48,696 nt of DNA, taken from the NCBI GenBank assembly GCA_958430865.1, contig CAUDNR010003480.1:4217-52912 (forward strand), read 5' to 3'. The translations under genes and the position numbers were made by a program. Shown here in pieces: positions 33,699-45,629 of this stretch (its first letter is position 1; every line of letters begins with the position of its first letter). Below the pieces are notes generated by a model, which worked only from the letters and a program-made list of their open reading frames with translations, was not told where the DNA came from and ran no database searches. The DNA comes from Entrophospora sp. SA101 (taxonomy: Eukaryota; Glomeromycota; Glomeromycetes; Entrophosporales; Entrophosporaceae).

Positions 33699-34554
33699 AG
33701 ACTCAAAGTCTTTATTTTCACTTTGGCCTTGACTTTGGATTAATTCAGTTTAGTCTGCCTAACATTTGGTTATTTCAGGCTCTTGTTTTTCTAGTTCTTT
33801 AACCATGATATGATGCCTTCATAATTATCATAAAATTATCTAATAAAATCATAAATATATTTTTCTTCATCTGATCTACAAATGCTAATAAAGTTTTTCT
33901 CTTTAAAAATTAAATCTTTCTTTAGGTCATATGCTTTCCATAATCCCTTCAAAAAGGAAGTTTGGTTAATTTTTGAAATATTTCAGGCTATTTATTAAAA
34001 TTTCTTTATCATATTAGAAAAAATATTCTTCTGCAGAAGAAAATGCTAATAATAATAATGGACATTCATTTATCACATATTGACAAAATTGAATACTGAT
34101 CTTTTTATGCTGTGAAAAATCAATTTAAAAACTGGTTATAATTTGACCTAAAGAGTTCAAATAATTTTGGCAATTATTAAATCAATTATGTCATCACAGA
34201 TACAGCAATGATCATTTATTAATAAGGGCAATTATAGTCTAAATCCAATTGAGCATTTATGGAGACTTTTTGAAAAAATCCAAAAGATGTTCACTTAAAA
34301 TTAATTGAAAGCAAGCCCTATAGAATCAAGGCATATATTGCAAGTGTTAAATTTAACATATTAATAACAGGTAGTTCAATATCAAAGGTGCACAAAAATA
34401 TTTATATTTTCAAGTTTTTATATTTCAAAATTAAATCTTAACCAAAGTGCCAGGATCCTGATCATATTATACAAGCCAGCTACATTGTGCTTGTAATGCT
34501 TATATAGTAACAATAGTAATAATAATACAGAACAATAATATGTTTTATAATTCA
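33699..34554. other. Intergenic, with transposon relic
   Basis: Apart from the transposase fragment listed separately, only AT-rich DNA is seen. It is unique to copy 1's right flank and is replaced by a kelch gene fragment beside copy 2. Confidence 0.5.
34224..34298 (+). pseudogene. Tc1/mariner-type transposase C-terminal relic
   Basis: The frame reads KGNYSLNPIEHLWRLFEKIQ and then KMFT before a stop. SxxLNPIEHLW is the signature around the third acidic catalytic residue of Tc1/mariner (DDE) transposases. Upstream text in the same frame is interrupted by a stop after IMSSQIQQ (about 34184-34210). Only a fragment remains, and no flanking inverted repeats were identified. Confidence 0.55.
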
Positions 34555-36188
34555 TCAGTTTTTTTTTTTTACAATCTGGTATACTTCATAGTCTAATAAT
34601 TCCAATATAGCATCATTCAAGAACCCCAAATCTTTTTCATAATTATGTGAATAAAAATAAGAGCAATAAGGATTATTTTCTAAACTAATTTGTAGTTTTA
34701 AATCATAGAAATCAAAAACAATTTCATCAGTTTGCTCATTTCCTATTTTGTGATAATTATTCTTGCTACTATTTTTTTTTTTACCATGATGGTATAATGA
34801 ATATTTGGAATTTTTAGATCTACTCAACACTGTATTATTATTATTACTACTAATTTTAAAAATAAAATTTTTATCTGTTTTAATAGAATAATTATCAATT
34901 AAGGATCTGTTTCGTATATTCCAACTCATTGGATTATACCCACCAAGCAATTCCCCTGATTCTTTAATTTTAATAACTATTACTGTATTTTTAATATACT
35001 GAGTCATTTTATTAAAAACTGCTTTGGAATATCCATCTTTGGATCCACGAAGTATCAAATTAAACTTATATGGTATATTGTTATGATTGTATATTCTTTT
35101 TTTATAATCAATCCAACTTGAAATTAGTGAGAATGACCTCAGGTCTAATAATGAACTTTCTGGTTTTGGATCATTTTGAACAATTACAATTGAGTTAGAT
35201 TTCCAGTTATCTGTTATGAATTTTTGTTGAATATCATTGAACAGATCATCATCAAAGATTTTTTCATAAGGTTTAATTTGGTCATGAAAATCATCAAAAG
35301 AAATTCCACAAAATCTTATCAATGGAAGTATATCACCCAATGCTAGTCTTACATTGACAAAATCATCATTACTCCATTCTGAAACATTTTTCTTGTCCAT
35401 TTCAAGACTTTGAACAATTCCCCATTTAATAACATTATTCCAAATGCCTATTTCTTCAAAATCCAAATCATCTTTTTTTAATATTGATATAAACATAGAT
35501 TTATCAATAGTTGCAAAATCATTTGATTCAAAAAATAATTTTGGATCATTACAAATTATTTTACCACAAAAATGTTGAAGTGCAGAAAATGGATCATGTT
35601 GTAATGAAACTTTATAAGTATGAATTATATTTAGCTTAATCCATCCTTCATGTTTTTTTATTAAATATTCTTGTAAATCATCAAATAATTCATGCACACA
35701 TAGCTCATCACATGCTTCTAAAAGTTCAAGGATATCTTTGGGATCAATATTATTTGTCAGAACAAGCCCATTATAAAAATATCTTTTAATACAAATTCAT
35801 TTTGTTAATGATAAAATTTTTTAATATTTAATTGATAATATTGATAAAATTAGTTCACTTACTCTAAAATAATTGCAAATATTTTTGGAGAAATATTTTT
35901 CTTTTCAAAAAAAAAAGTGCCATTATCAGATCTCTTGAGCCAACTACTGGATAAAGCAGCATGAAAATATGAAGATCTAGTTTTTAAAATGTTTGAATGA
36001 GCTCTGAACGTTTTAATGTCTTGATCTTTTCCAACTTCAATTTCAACATCATAAGAATCAGAATCTTTTAAAAGATTTGTAAAATCATTTAAAAGTTTGT
36101 TAATATATTTTAATATAATGTCTTTATCGAGACTTTTATTATTTGGAGAATTCAGTAATTTTTTAAGATTTCCTATAGGTAAAAGCAT
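34555..36188 (-). CDS. BTB-BACK-TLDc domain protein, two exons
   Basis: Exon 1 is 36188-35863 and exon 2 is 35782-34555; the 80-bp intron has GTAAGT and AAAAG ends and splits a Glu codon, giving 517 aa. BTB/POZ region at about 40-140 (YDVEIEVGKD, FRAHSNILKTRSSYFHAAL, then LEYFYNGLVL after the splice), BACK region at about 150-290 (LQHFCGKII, WNNVIKWGI), TLDc at about 319-517 (LISSWIDY, LILRGSKDG at 351-359, LGGYNPMSW near 388, LELLDYEVYQI at the end). BTB proteins of this architecture are substrate adaptors for Cullin-3 ligases; TLDc domains are linked to oxidative stress resistance and V-ATPase binding. The family is heavily expanded in arbuscular mycorrhizal fungi. It starts 85 bp after the F-box gene stop on the same strand. 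Looks intact. Confidence 0.88.
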
Positions 36189-36273
36189 TTTTTTTTTTGT
36201 TAAAAAAAAAATTTATTTGAAAAATATATGGTTTTTGGTGTAACGTTGCATAATTAAATAAATTTTTTTATTT

Positions 36274-37563
36274 TTATTTTAAAAATCCTAAATCTTTATA
36301 TTTTTTTAATAAATTTTCTAGTTCATTTATTTCAAAAGATGTATAGCTTCCAAGAAATTCTATTGTAAAAGGTTTAGGTCCTTTCCAATTATTCATTAAA
36401 GCCTTCAATGAATTATCAGAAATTGTAACTTTATCCATAAAAGTTAATTTATTTAAATTCCTTGGTGATGTTTGATTTATAATTGACAATATTTTATCAC
36501 CATTTAATACCTTGTTCCATCTATTTACCAAGCTAATGGTTTTTAATTTAGTACATGTAATAAATAATTTAAGTAGTTGTTGAATTAATCCATTGTTGTA
36601 AAATATTCTCAAAATTTCTAAATTGTGGCAATTTTGTTCAATTGTTTGAAAAAGTTCTTCCAAAAATTCCAGATCCTTTGGAATACCATAAATCTTCAAA
36701 TCCTTAAGAGTATTTCCATTGATTTTTACAAAAGTTGATAAATCTAACAGAATTGGCTGATTATAAAAAGCTAATTCTATAGTTTCAATCTTTGAGAATA
36801 AAATAGATTTTAAAATTTTCATTGTATTTGAAGTTCTATCATCATCAGTTATTGCTAAAGTCTTCAAATTTAGCAATTTTGGTAACAATATAGAATCTAA
36901 ATTATTCCTTCCCCTCCTATCATAATGGCTAATTGAATGTGCATGTTTTAATATTGAATTATTTAAATCAACTGAAAAATTTTTGTGTGAATAAATTGAT
37001 AATCTTTTAATTTGATTTTGTGATAAAATTAGTTGCGTTAATCCATAATCAACTTTACTATTATGTACATAACTATCATTTATTCTTAAAACTTGAATAT
37101 TTTTACATGTATTTGCTAATTTCTTGACAAATTCAGCATCAATAGCAAGATCACATCTAATTGTTCTGATGAAACTTGAATTATCTAAGATAAAATCTAA
37201 TAATTTTTTTGCTACATAATTACAATTATCAAAATTATCAAACAAATTTTTTAATTTACAAACAAAAACCCGAAGATTCAGTTCAGTTGTAAATTTAGCA
37301 TAATTATGTAATGTTGGTCTTTCCAATAATCCAAAAGTTAACTCTATGCCATTTCTTCTAAAGAAATCCCCGTCTTTTATCAGCAAGCAATTAAATAATA
37401 TTTTGGTGCTACCATTACAATAAAATGGATTTCTCCATAAAGTTGGAATATTGATATTATGCCATTGTTTATTAACAAGAATGCAAGAATATAGTGTTCT
37501 GTAATCACTTTCATCAAGAAATTTAAATATTTCAACTAAAAGCTCAGGTATTAAAATTGCCAT
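36274..37563 (-). CDS. F-box / leucine-rich-repeat-like protein
   Basis: Single-exon gene of 429 aa, with ATG at 37563 and TAA at the end. The N-terminus MAILIPELLVEIFKFLDESD followed by SCILVNKQWHNINIPTLWRNPF is a fungal F-box (residues about 3-46), which would bind Skp1 in an SCF ubiquitin ligase. The remainder is built of irregular LRR-like stretches (for example LKTLAITDDD, IETIELAFYN, LKDLKIYG, LEILRIFYNN, LKTISLVNRW), likely for substrate binding. The family is very large in Glomeromycotina, and the particular substrate cannot be deduced. A TA-flanked MITE sits 131-382 bp upstream of its start, within the presumed promoter. The next gene, BTB-TLDc, follows closely on the same strand. 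Confidence 0.88.
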   Translation of the reverse strand: MAILIPELLVEIFKFLDESDYRTLYSCILVNKQWHNINIPTLWRNPFYCNGSTKILFNCLLIKDGDFFRRNGIELTFGLLERPTLHNYAKFTTELNLRVFVCKLKNLFDNFDNCNYVAKKLLDFILDNSSFIRTIRCDLAIDAEFVKKLANTCKNIQVLRINDSYVHNSKVDYGLTQLILSQNQIKRLSIYSHKNFSVDLNNSILKHAHSISHYDRRGRNNLDSILLPKLLNLKTLAITDDDRTSNTMKILKSILFSKIETIELAFYNQPILLDLSTFVKINGNTLKDLKIYGIPKDLEFLEELFQTIEQNCHNLEILRIFYNNGLIQQLLKLFITCTKLKTISLVNRWNKVLNGDKILSIINQTSPRNLNKLTFMDKVTISDNSLKALMNNWKGPKPFTIEFLGSYTSFEINELENLLKKYKDLGFLK

Positions 37564-37694
37564 TTAAGGATTATTAATTTTTCAAAAGTAAGCAATTGAT
37601 GATTGTGTAACACCTCCATCATATTCTACCAGATAAATTCATTTACTATTAATTATTATTCCAATAATAATAAAATATCTTTCTTCAGCACATA

Positions 37695-37945
37695 TGGGGT
37701 GTGGACAATAGAAACGGACCATGTTGTGAAAAAAGCAATTTTGAGTTAGTATCACTATTATATGTAATTCCTCATGTAGAACATTTTTGGCTTAGAAACC
37801 ATACCCACTTTGCTTAATAAAACTTTGAGATACCCTCCATTAAAGTTTTAAAAACAATAGTAAATTACTTGAAATGCAGATCTTTTTTTAAATTTTCTCA
37901 AAACATCATTTTCACAACATGGTCCGTTTCTATTGTCCAGACCCA
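37695..37945. mobile_element. TA-flanked MITE (Tc1/mariner-like) upstream of the F-box gene
   Basis: A 251-bp element. The left end TGGGGTGTGGACAATAGAAA continues CGGACCATGTTGTGAAAA. The right end is the near-perfect inverse (TTTTCACAACATGGTCCG then TTTCTATTGTCCAGACCCA). About 36 of 38 bases match. TA flanks both sides (37693-37694 and 37946-37947), and ends of the form TGGGGTG are typical of Tc1/mariner-derived MITEs. No coding frame inside. The young-looking arms suggest recent activity. Confidence 0.8.
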
Positions 37946-38014
37946 TATGTTAGTCAAAATGGTTGATCATCAAAAAATTTTGAAAATTTTGATACCTCCA
38001 AATAGTAGAAATCA

Positions 38015-38330
38015 ATAAAGTTGACAACTTTGAACCTTTATAAAATTTTTTTTACTAATATAAATGAAAAAATCTCTCAGAGAGGCTATTAATTGAGTGT
38101 TTAGAAATACAATTGTGGAATTATTATTCATATAGCTTGCTTTGTTATTGAGCTTTTACACTTTAAAGTATATCTAAATTTCCATTATTTATAAAATTGA
38201 TAACTTTAAACCTTTATAAAAAATTTTTTTGCTAATATAAATAAAAAAACTCTCTGACAGGCTATTAATTGGGTGCCTGGAAATAGAATCACGGAAAAGT
38301 TATACACACAGCTCATCTAAATCTTCAATT
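38015..38330. repeat. Diverged direct repeat, ~176-bp period
   Basis: Two copies share ATAAAxTTGAxAACTTTxAACC, TTTTTTTxCTAATATAAATxAA, and GGCTATTAATTGxGTG. They start at about 38015 and 38191. Function unknown; possibly a decayed element or local tandem duplication. Confidence 0.6.
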
Positions 38331-38925
38331 ATTTTACTATGATCTATATAAAAAATCCGCACATAGTAACTTTCTATATTGACCTGAACTATGAAGTTAA
38401 AATTATCTAAACAAAAATATATTGTTACATCAAAAATAGCATGACGTTGCAATATTCCTCTTTAAAAAAAATTAATCATGATAGAAAAAGGGAAAACAGC
38501 AGGTATAGTACAGATGGTAGAAAAAGTTGAAAATAAAGCTTTTCCAATAATAAATTGATGATAAAATATTGATAAAAATAAAGATAATCAATAGCAAGGT
38601 TATGGGTAAGGTTTTAGAAAAGAATGAAAGGATTTTAGATAAAGATGAAGAAATCAATAAAGATAAATACATCATCAGAAAATAATAGCAGAAATGAGAA
38701 ATTTTTATGTGATGGCAAGTGGTTACTTACTTTTTACATTGACTGATTCTGCTTTAAGAATGATTGTATTATTAGAATTATTTAATGTAAATATAATGTG
38801 ATTTTCTCACTGATTGGTTTTTTTGATTTGCTTTCTAATAAAAATAAAATATCTATAATGATTTACTTATTATTTTTTTTTTTTCAAATTTCCTTCATGT
38901 TTATATTATATGAATTTATCTGGAG
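38331..38925. other. AT-rich intergenic DNA left of sestrin copy 2
   Basis: No gene supported. Frames of 67 codons (minus, 38472-38675) and 62 codons (plus, 38798-38986) are hydrophobic low-complexity and cross the duplication edge or lack any recognisable motif. Confidence 0.5.
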
Positions 38926-39915
38926 AGGTAGTAACATACTAGCGAAAATTAGTTACTTATTAACTTTTTTAAACCATATGATGTAATTAGCACTATCACG
39001 TATTCATACAATTGTCAATAGAAATGTCGAACGAAGCCGCATTAAATTTATATTAATATCTGTTAAATATTTCCAACTTCCCCACAACAAATCATTATTT
39101 ATTATTGTAATAAATGGGATTGATGATTACTGAAATGATGTATTGTTATTCTACATAAAATAATTATTATTATTGTTTATATTATTACATAATAATAATA
39201 TATAAAATGTATAATATAAAAAAATCCCTATTGCCATTCTATTTCAAATAACGGATATGTATATATGTGACTAAAAATAATTGTTTCAAGGGTTTAATGT
39301 GATAATCGCCACGATGCTTACTGTTAAATCAATCACACACACAACAAAATCTATTTTAAAATCATAAATTTTATCAACAACAAGCTTTGTGACTTTTTGA
39401 ACTCCCTTTTCCTACCTATTACATATAAAAAAAGTATTTACTTTAAAATCATGATTTCAGGATTTTCTTATCCAAATATTACTTTTGTATGACCAAATAA
39501 TATTTTTAAAAATATAAATACTTTGTCTTTTTTGTTTTGGGAATCAAAAAATTTTTTATTCTTTTCGTAAAAAGATTTAATTTTAAAATTAATTTTTTTT
39601 AAAAAAATTTTAAAATATCTTTTTAATCTAAATCTAAATAAAATAAATAAAATAAATTTTTTATCAAAAAAATCATTAATAATTAAAATAATTATATAAT
39701 AATATTATATAATATTTATTTTGATTTTTATCTCTCTTTTCTTTTTTCTTCCTTCCCTCCTTTCCCTTCTTCGTTATTATCTTTTCCTCTTAATATAATA
39801 ATCAATCAATCAATCCTCTCATTCACTCATTCATTCAATCAGAAACGTTAATTAAATTGTTAACGCACATTGAATTATTTGTATTTATTGGTTATTCATT
39901 ATTGCAGCGGAAAAA

Positions 39916-42900
39916 ATGGCGTCACTTTCTAGATATAATATAGCATTATTTGATGGATTGTTAAATGATAATTTAAATGAACGTGCTGAAGTGATTAGAC
40001 TAATTAATCGATGGGCAAAAACCTGTGCAAAAAAGTGCTATCCTCAACAAATAAGCGATATTACCACTAAGAATAATAGTGATTATATCACTATAACTTC
40101 ACCACATTTACCTAAAAGATCTCCGGTATCAGATGATTCTTTTAATAATAATAATAACAACAACAATAATAGTGGCGGTGACGGTGATGACGAAGAAGAA
40201 GAAGAAGAAGAAGAAGAAGAAGAAGAAGAAGAAGAAGACGAAAATGTAAATAATAATCTTAATAATAGTGAAGAAACTTCTATTCCTTCACCAATATTCA
40301 CTGATGATTCAACTTCTGTTGCCTCAGTATCTTCTTACAATGCCTCACCAAACGTAAAAGAAGATGTTCCTAATCATAATGTACAACAAGAAGAAAATGT
40401 TAAAATAAATGCAAACATAATTGCAGAAGGTAATTTTAAAAATTATAATGATATAATACGAGAAAAACAAGTGGAGGAAGATGAAGATAATTCTATAAAA
40501 GATCAAAAAGATATGCTAAGATTATCAATTCTAACAATCTTAAGAATGTCAATTGATTGTCCTTTTCAAGATGTTAGACGTTCTTTTAGAAAACTTCTTG
40601 ATAAATTAAAGGTGAGGATTCTTTAAATTTATTATTACTTTGAATTAAAGAAATGGCGCATACAAATATGTATGCATGCATTTATATATGCATTACATGA
40701 AAAAGTAGGAAAATTGAAATAAAAATGTAAGTTTTTAATATATAATTATGATTATTTTTTAATTTAAAATTTTCTATTTTTCATATCTAATTTATATATA
40801 CATATATATATGTATATTTTTTTTTAAAAGTTGCTTAAATTTTTTTAATTTAAAAAATAACCAGAACTTCTTACATATATATAATATGAAGATTGATTTA
40901 AAAAAAAATAATAAATATAAAATTTGAAAGGAATTATTTTCTCAAATTTTTAAATTTTTTTTTAAAAAAAAATTTAAATTTATATATTAGAATATTGGTG
41001 TTCCTGTTCCGTTACCAATCCATCCAAATCCATCATTTTACATTCCGTCTGAAGATATTCTAACATTGGAATGGCCACAAACCGAATATTACTCATCAGC
41101 AACAACATCCACACCCTCATTTTTAAAATCCCCCACTTCATCAATTACTTCATCAACTGCTTCCTCCTCATTTGATGACGGCTATCTAACAAGAATCGAT
41201 CCACCACCAAACACTCCAATTGTTTCTACTGCTAGCATGAGCACTAATAACGACAGTGATAAAGAAGCGGAGAATAATTCTTCCATCTTGTCATCACATC
41301 TAATCACGTCATCAATTGCTGTTAAACAACCTGATGATTTAACAAGGAAATTGTTGGTAACCACTTTCGTGAAAATTGGCAGGCTAAGCCATTTCTACAG
41401 AGTTTTATCTTATTTTCCTAGTTTCATGGAAAAGTTTCAAAGAACTTATAACGAAATAATTAGAAATTCTACTGTTCTACAAAAGGAGTGGAAATTCTAT
41501 ATCGGAATTATGGTGACTATATGTATATTTTTTAGTTGATAAAAGGAAAAATCATTATTATTAATTTTTAAAACACTCGCTAATTTATCTCTTCTCTCTC
41601 ACAAAATGAATAATAATGATGATGATGATAATAAATAGGCAGCATCACAGCATAAATGTCAATATTTGGTTTCATTATTAAGAAATGAATATTTAATAAT
41701 AGGCGGTGACCCAAAATGGTTAGAATCATTGGATAATGCTCCCAGGAAAATAAGAAACCTTTCAGCTCTAAATACAATCCTGGCACATCAACCTTGGCGT
41801 TTAAAACCACTAGATATCGCCAGATTGATTAAAGGTTCAAAGGATCGTCAAGATAATTGGGCAATTACGGAAATTGTTCATGTCATTTTGTTATTATCTA
41901 CATTTCACAGTATGAGTAGTTATGTGTTGGGCTGTGGAATAGTACCCGAATATGATAGTATTGGTGGCAATTATGAAGATGTATCGTTTAATAATGCTGA
42001 CAACGTTGATGGCGGCAATAGCGATTATAAAGCCATTGGACTTTTGGGTGATATTGAAGAAATTAATCCAGACGTAGGTGCTGGTTTAGGTGTTAAACTC
42101 ACAATAGACGATGATTCTTCTATTCATTCAATCAAAGATATTGATGACGGTGATATTAATAATAGTAATATTGGTGACTCTAATAACAATGATACTTCGG
42201 TAAAACATACAACTCAATTAATTAAAAGATTAAAAAATAAAAAAGATTTGCAAATATCTTCTTCTTCTCCCTCTTCAAATGACACTAATGTTAATAAAAA
42301 CAAAAATAATAATGCCAATGACAGCGAGAATAAAAGTAACAACAAGGATGACAATAATAACGATTATTATGAGTCACGATTATCTTCTACACCTAAACTC
42401 TGTAAATTTGAAAATTGCGATGAAGAAACTTTTACAAGCGATTCTCCAAATGACCCATTTCCTTCGTCCTTTTTTGCAGATCAACAACCATCATCCTCAT
42501 CGTTATCTGTACATGGCCACGACTTTAGAAACAACACTGATAGTCAATTTCTTCCTTCGTTGCCATCAGTTCCACAACTTTCAAACCAGCACGTTGAAGA
42601 TTTCTCAAGATTTGCTGATTCATCGGTCGAGATTTCATATGAAGATTTCAATATAAACAGTGACGAATATTCTGTGTTCAAATTACAGGACTATTGTTGG
42701 AAAGATCATGGCGCACTAATGGTAAATAATTTTTTGCCAGGTCTAGGTGATTTGCTGGATGATGAATTCCAAGAAGCCAAAGAACTTAACGACTATTATA
42801 GCCTATTCCAATCATATACACAACAAAATAATGATTTGGATGTGGCTCCATTACGACAAGCAATCTGGTATTACGTGCAACGATTATATGGGTTATCAAA

Positions 42901-43162
42901 AGATGATTATGATTATAGTGACATAAGAAATTTGTTGAATTCCAAATTTAAAATGTTCCTTAAAAAAGTTTGTTGTACACCAGAAAACTTAACTATCAAC
43001 GATTGGAGAAATGTCGGGTTTCAATTGCGATCTGAAGAAAAATGCCATGTCAATTTGATTGCCATTGAGTCAAGGAAACAATCTGAGCTTATTTATGGAT
43101 TATGGTGTGTGATGAAGTGTCAAAATGGTAAATATGATTTACAGGATGATGATCAAAAATAA
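39916..43162 (+). CDS. Sestrin (PA26 family), copy 2, three exons
   Basis: Exons 39916-40611, 40991-41512 and 41639-43162 encode a 913-aa protein identical to copy 1, with the same introns, poly-Glu run, acidic/Asn-rich insert, C413/Y415 and Leu at the C+7 position. The duplicated segment includes about 990 bp upstream (pyrimidine tract and possible 5' UTR intron acceptor) and about 1 kb downstream, so both copies could be expressed from equivalent promoters. Complete identity means either a very recent duplication, gene conversion, or an assembly duplicate. See copy 1 for domains. Confidence 0.88.
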
Positions 43163-44065
43163 TTATCGGGAAGATTGATCAATCGTGTTTTATAGTTATA
43201 TAGATTTTTAGGAAAATTTTATATATTATATATAGACAATATAAAAAAAATTATACATATTATATATGCTAAAAACAAAAACAAAAATAGACTATTTTTT
43301 TTAATTTTTTTTCTTATAAAAAAAATTTATGTAAAAAAAAAAATTAATATTATAATATAATATTTATATATATATATTTATATATAAATACAAATAAGCA
43401 TTTATTTTTTTTAAAAAAAAATATATTACAAAAAAATCAAAAATCAAGCTTTATTACAATAAATAAGCGTTAAATTTTACAATGACATGCTTGCATTGTC
43501 GTGTATACAAAAATTAAGGGTGTAGATTATGGCATGAAAAGCAATTTTAAGTTAATTCCACCACTATGTACAACTTTTCAGTTGGAATATTCTTGTATTA
43601 GATTATACCTCAATCAAATGATAAAGATCCATGTCTTATACCAGATCAACATCATAGAGTCGGTTTTATGATTTCGGTGAAATAAAATTTAGGCTTTTAC
43701 CAAATTTAGAAAATTTGAAATCATGTCATGTAACGTCGATCACGGCGAAATAGTATTTATTTACCATTTACCGTTTCATTCTCATTCTCATTCACACGCT
43801 GTCTCTGCTTTTTTAATACGTCACATCTATTTGAGGCAATTATGTCTAAATTCGTAAAGGAAATGATTTTAAGTAATAAAATTTGGTAATATAAGAATAA
43901 TCCCATTAGCATGCTGTAACAAAACTGGGAAAATGAAACATTATGTCACAAAAAATTTCAGGGATCAAATTATTTAACATCACCAACATAATGTTATTTT
44001 TCTTTGTTCCTTGGTAATTTTTAATTACTCAATACCCTTTATATAATATAGGTAAAGTAATCATA
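43163..44065. other. 3' flank of sestrin copy 2
   Basis: Duplicate of 32644-33546, with one base change at 43892. No gene. Confidence 0.5.
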
Positions 44066-44214
44066 TGTTGTGCGTGAATTTGGAATCTGCGTCAATTTGA
44101 AATTCACGCGCGTGAATTTCAAATTAGCCAATCAGAATTTTGTATTCAAACACTCACCCCAAAATTTAATTGGTAAATTTCAAATTGACACAAATTTGAT
44201 TTTCACGAACAACA
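44066..44214. mobile_element. TA-flanked MITE, duplicate, at the duplication edge
   Basis: Same element as 33547-33695, with one change in the right arm (CACGAACAACA). The 32-bp palindrome lies at 44094-44125. TA follows at 44215-44216, after which copy 1 and copy 2 diverge within two bases. Confidence 0.65.
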
Positions 44215-44246
44215 TATGTGTATATTAACTTATTTATGTACCTTAG

Positions 44247-45258
44247 GTAATATAACAAATAAAGCTGGGCCACCTCTTAAAACAAGTAATTCAATTCGAA
44301 TACTTAATATAGTTAATTACAAATGGATAAAATCATTTCCTGGTCTATCTCCTAAGAGTAAAACATCACCAACAGCATCACCAAATGTTTCTCCAACATC
44401 AACATCAGACTCGGTGCTTAGTCCTACAATGATTCTAGCAATTGTGGCTTCAATTTTGACCATTGCTGCATCAATTGGTATTTTCCTTTTTTATCGTAGA
44501 AATAGACAAAAAAAGAATGTACAAGAATTATCATCCTTTAATGATGCTTCATCACCAACTCATAGCACACAAATGACATCTTCTCCTCCTCCTTCTTCTC
44601 AAGGTCAAATTAATAATAATGATAATTTTATGAGGAGTATTTCCATAACAACATCACCATCATTAATATCATCATCTAATAGTCAAAGTCCATCAAATCA
44701 TAATTCTGTTTTTAGTTTGCTTAATAGCAATAACAACCTCAACAACAAAAATATTAGTCCACTTTCAATGCTATATATTGATCCTACAAACCCTTCATCA
44801 TCAACCTTACCAATTATCACTACACCACTTACAACAACTCCAACAACAGCTACAAATTCAACATATGGTAATGATATCAACAATGACAACAATAATAATA
44901 ATTTTGGTAATTTTGGTATCACACCACAAATAAATAGTCCACCTGATTTGATTCAACAACAGCAATTACAATTACTAAAATTACAATTATTGCAACAACA
45001 ACAACAGCCACAACAATTTCAAACACTACAACAACAATTACTACAGCAACAATTATTACAACAACTAATATTGGCTAATCAATCACTTCCTCCAATCTCA
45101 AATTTACAGCAAGTTTCTAATACTATAGATCCAAATTTACAATCAGGATTAGAAAGTAGTACTCCAAGTTTAAATAATATTCCAATAAATCAAACATGTA
45201 CCAATATATCTACAACAAATCAAGTAATTTATAATGATAATGGTAATGATGATGATAG

Positions 45259-45304
<46 letters not shown>

Positions 45305-45403
45305 AGTAATGATGGTAATGATGATAATGATCCATTATCACCAGGCTCAGTAATAAAATATCCATTAGTAACAAATTCATCCATACAACAATCCATGCAA
45401 TAA
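44247..45403 (+). pseudogene. 3' part of a kelch-type transmembrane protein gene
   Basis: An open frame runs from 44216, but the true coding text seems to begin at 44247, after an intron-like end (TTATGTACCTTAG). It reads NITNKAGPPLKTSNSIRILN then IVNYKWIKSF (the end of a kelch repeat), a Ser/Thr/Pro linker (TASPNVSPTSTS), one membrane span (ILAIVASILTIAASIGIFLF, about 45 codons downstream of the linker start) followed by a basic stop-transfer YRRNRQKK, then a cytosolic Ser/Asn/Thr-rich tail with a poly-Gln block (about 44950-45060) and a poly-Asp run (about 45250-45305). This is the usual end of Rhizophagus-type kelch receptors (extracellular propeller, one span, disordered tail). The propeller and signal peptide are absent: the sestrin duplication ends about 30 bp upstream. 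It may be a truncated pseudogene or a fusion locus. Confidence 0.65.
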
Positions 45404-45629
45404 TAGATAATTAAATATTATATTGTATTAATAATAATAATAACTAAATCATTAATTGGTGGTCCGCCGATCAACGATGGAATTTAATTTGCAGATCTGG
45501 ACATAGATTCATATTTTAAGTTAAAAAAAAAGCATTCTTGCAATTTTTTTAAAAAAATGTAATAATAAATCATTTTTAATAACTTCAGTTCAATTATTAT
45601 CGGTAGTATTATAGACTTTGATTTACATT

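Larger units (their letters stand above)
38926..44217. repeat. Segmental duplication 2, copy 2 (5.3 kb, sestrin)
   Basis: Near-identical to 28407-33698 (three differences seen). Its right edge lies at AACATAT, at the end of the small TA-flanked MITE, and the following bases run directly into a kelch-type gene from an intron-like sequence. The left edge joins unrelated AT-rich DNA. Confidence 0.95.

Noticed and set aside
44698..44922. 74-codon minus-strand frame
   Set aside because: Antisense of the Asn/Thr-rich cytosolic tail of the kelch-type protein.
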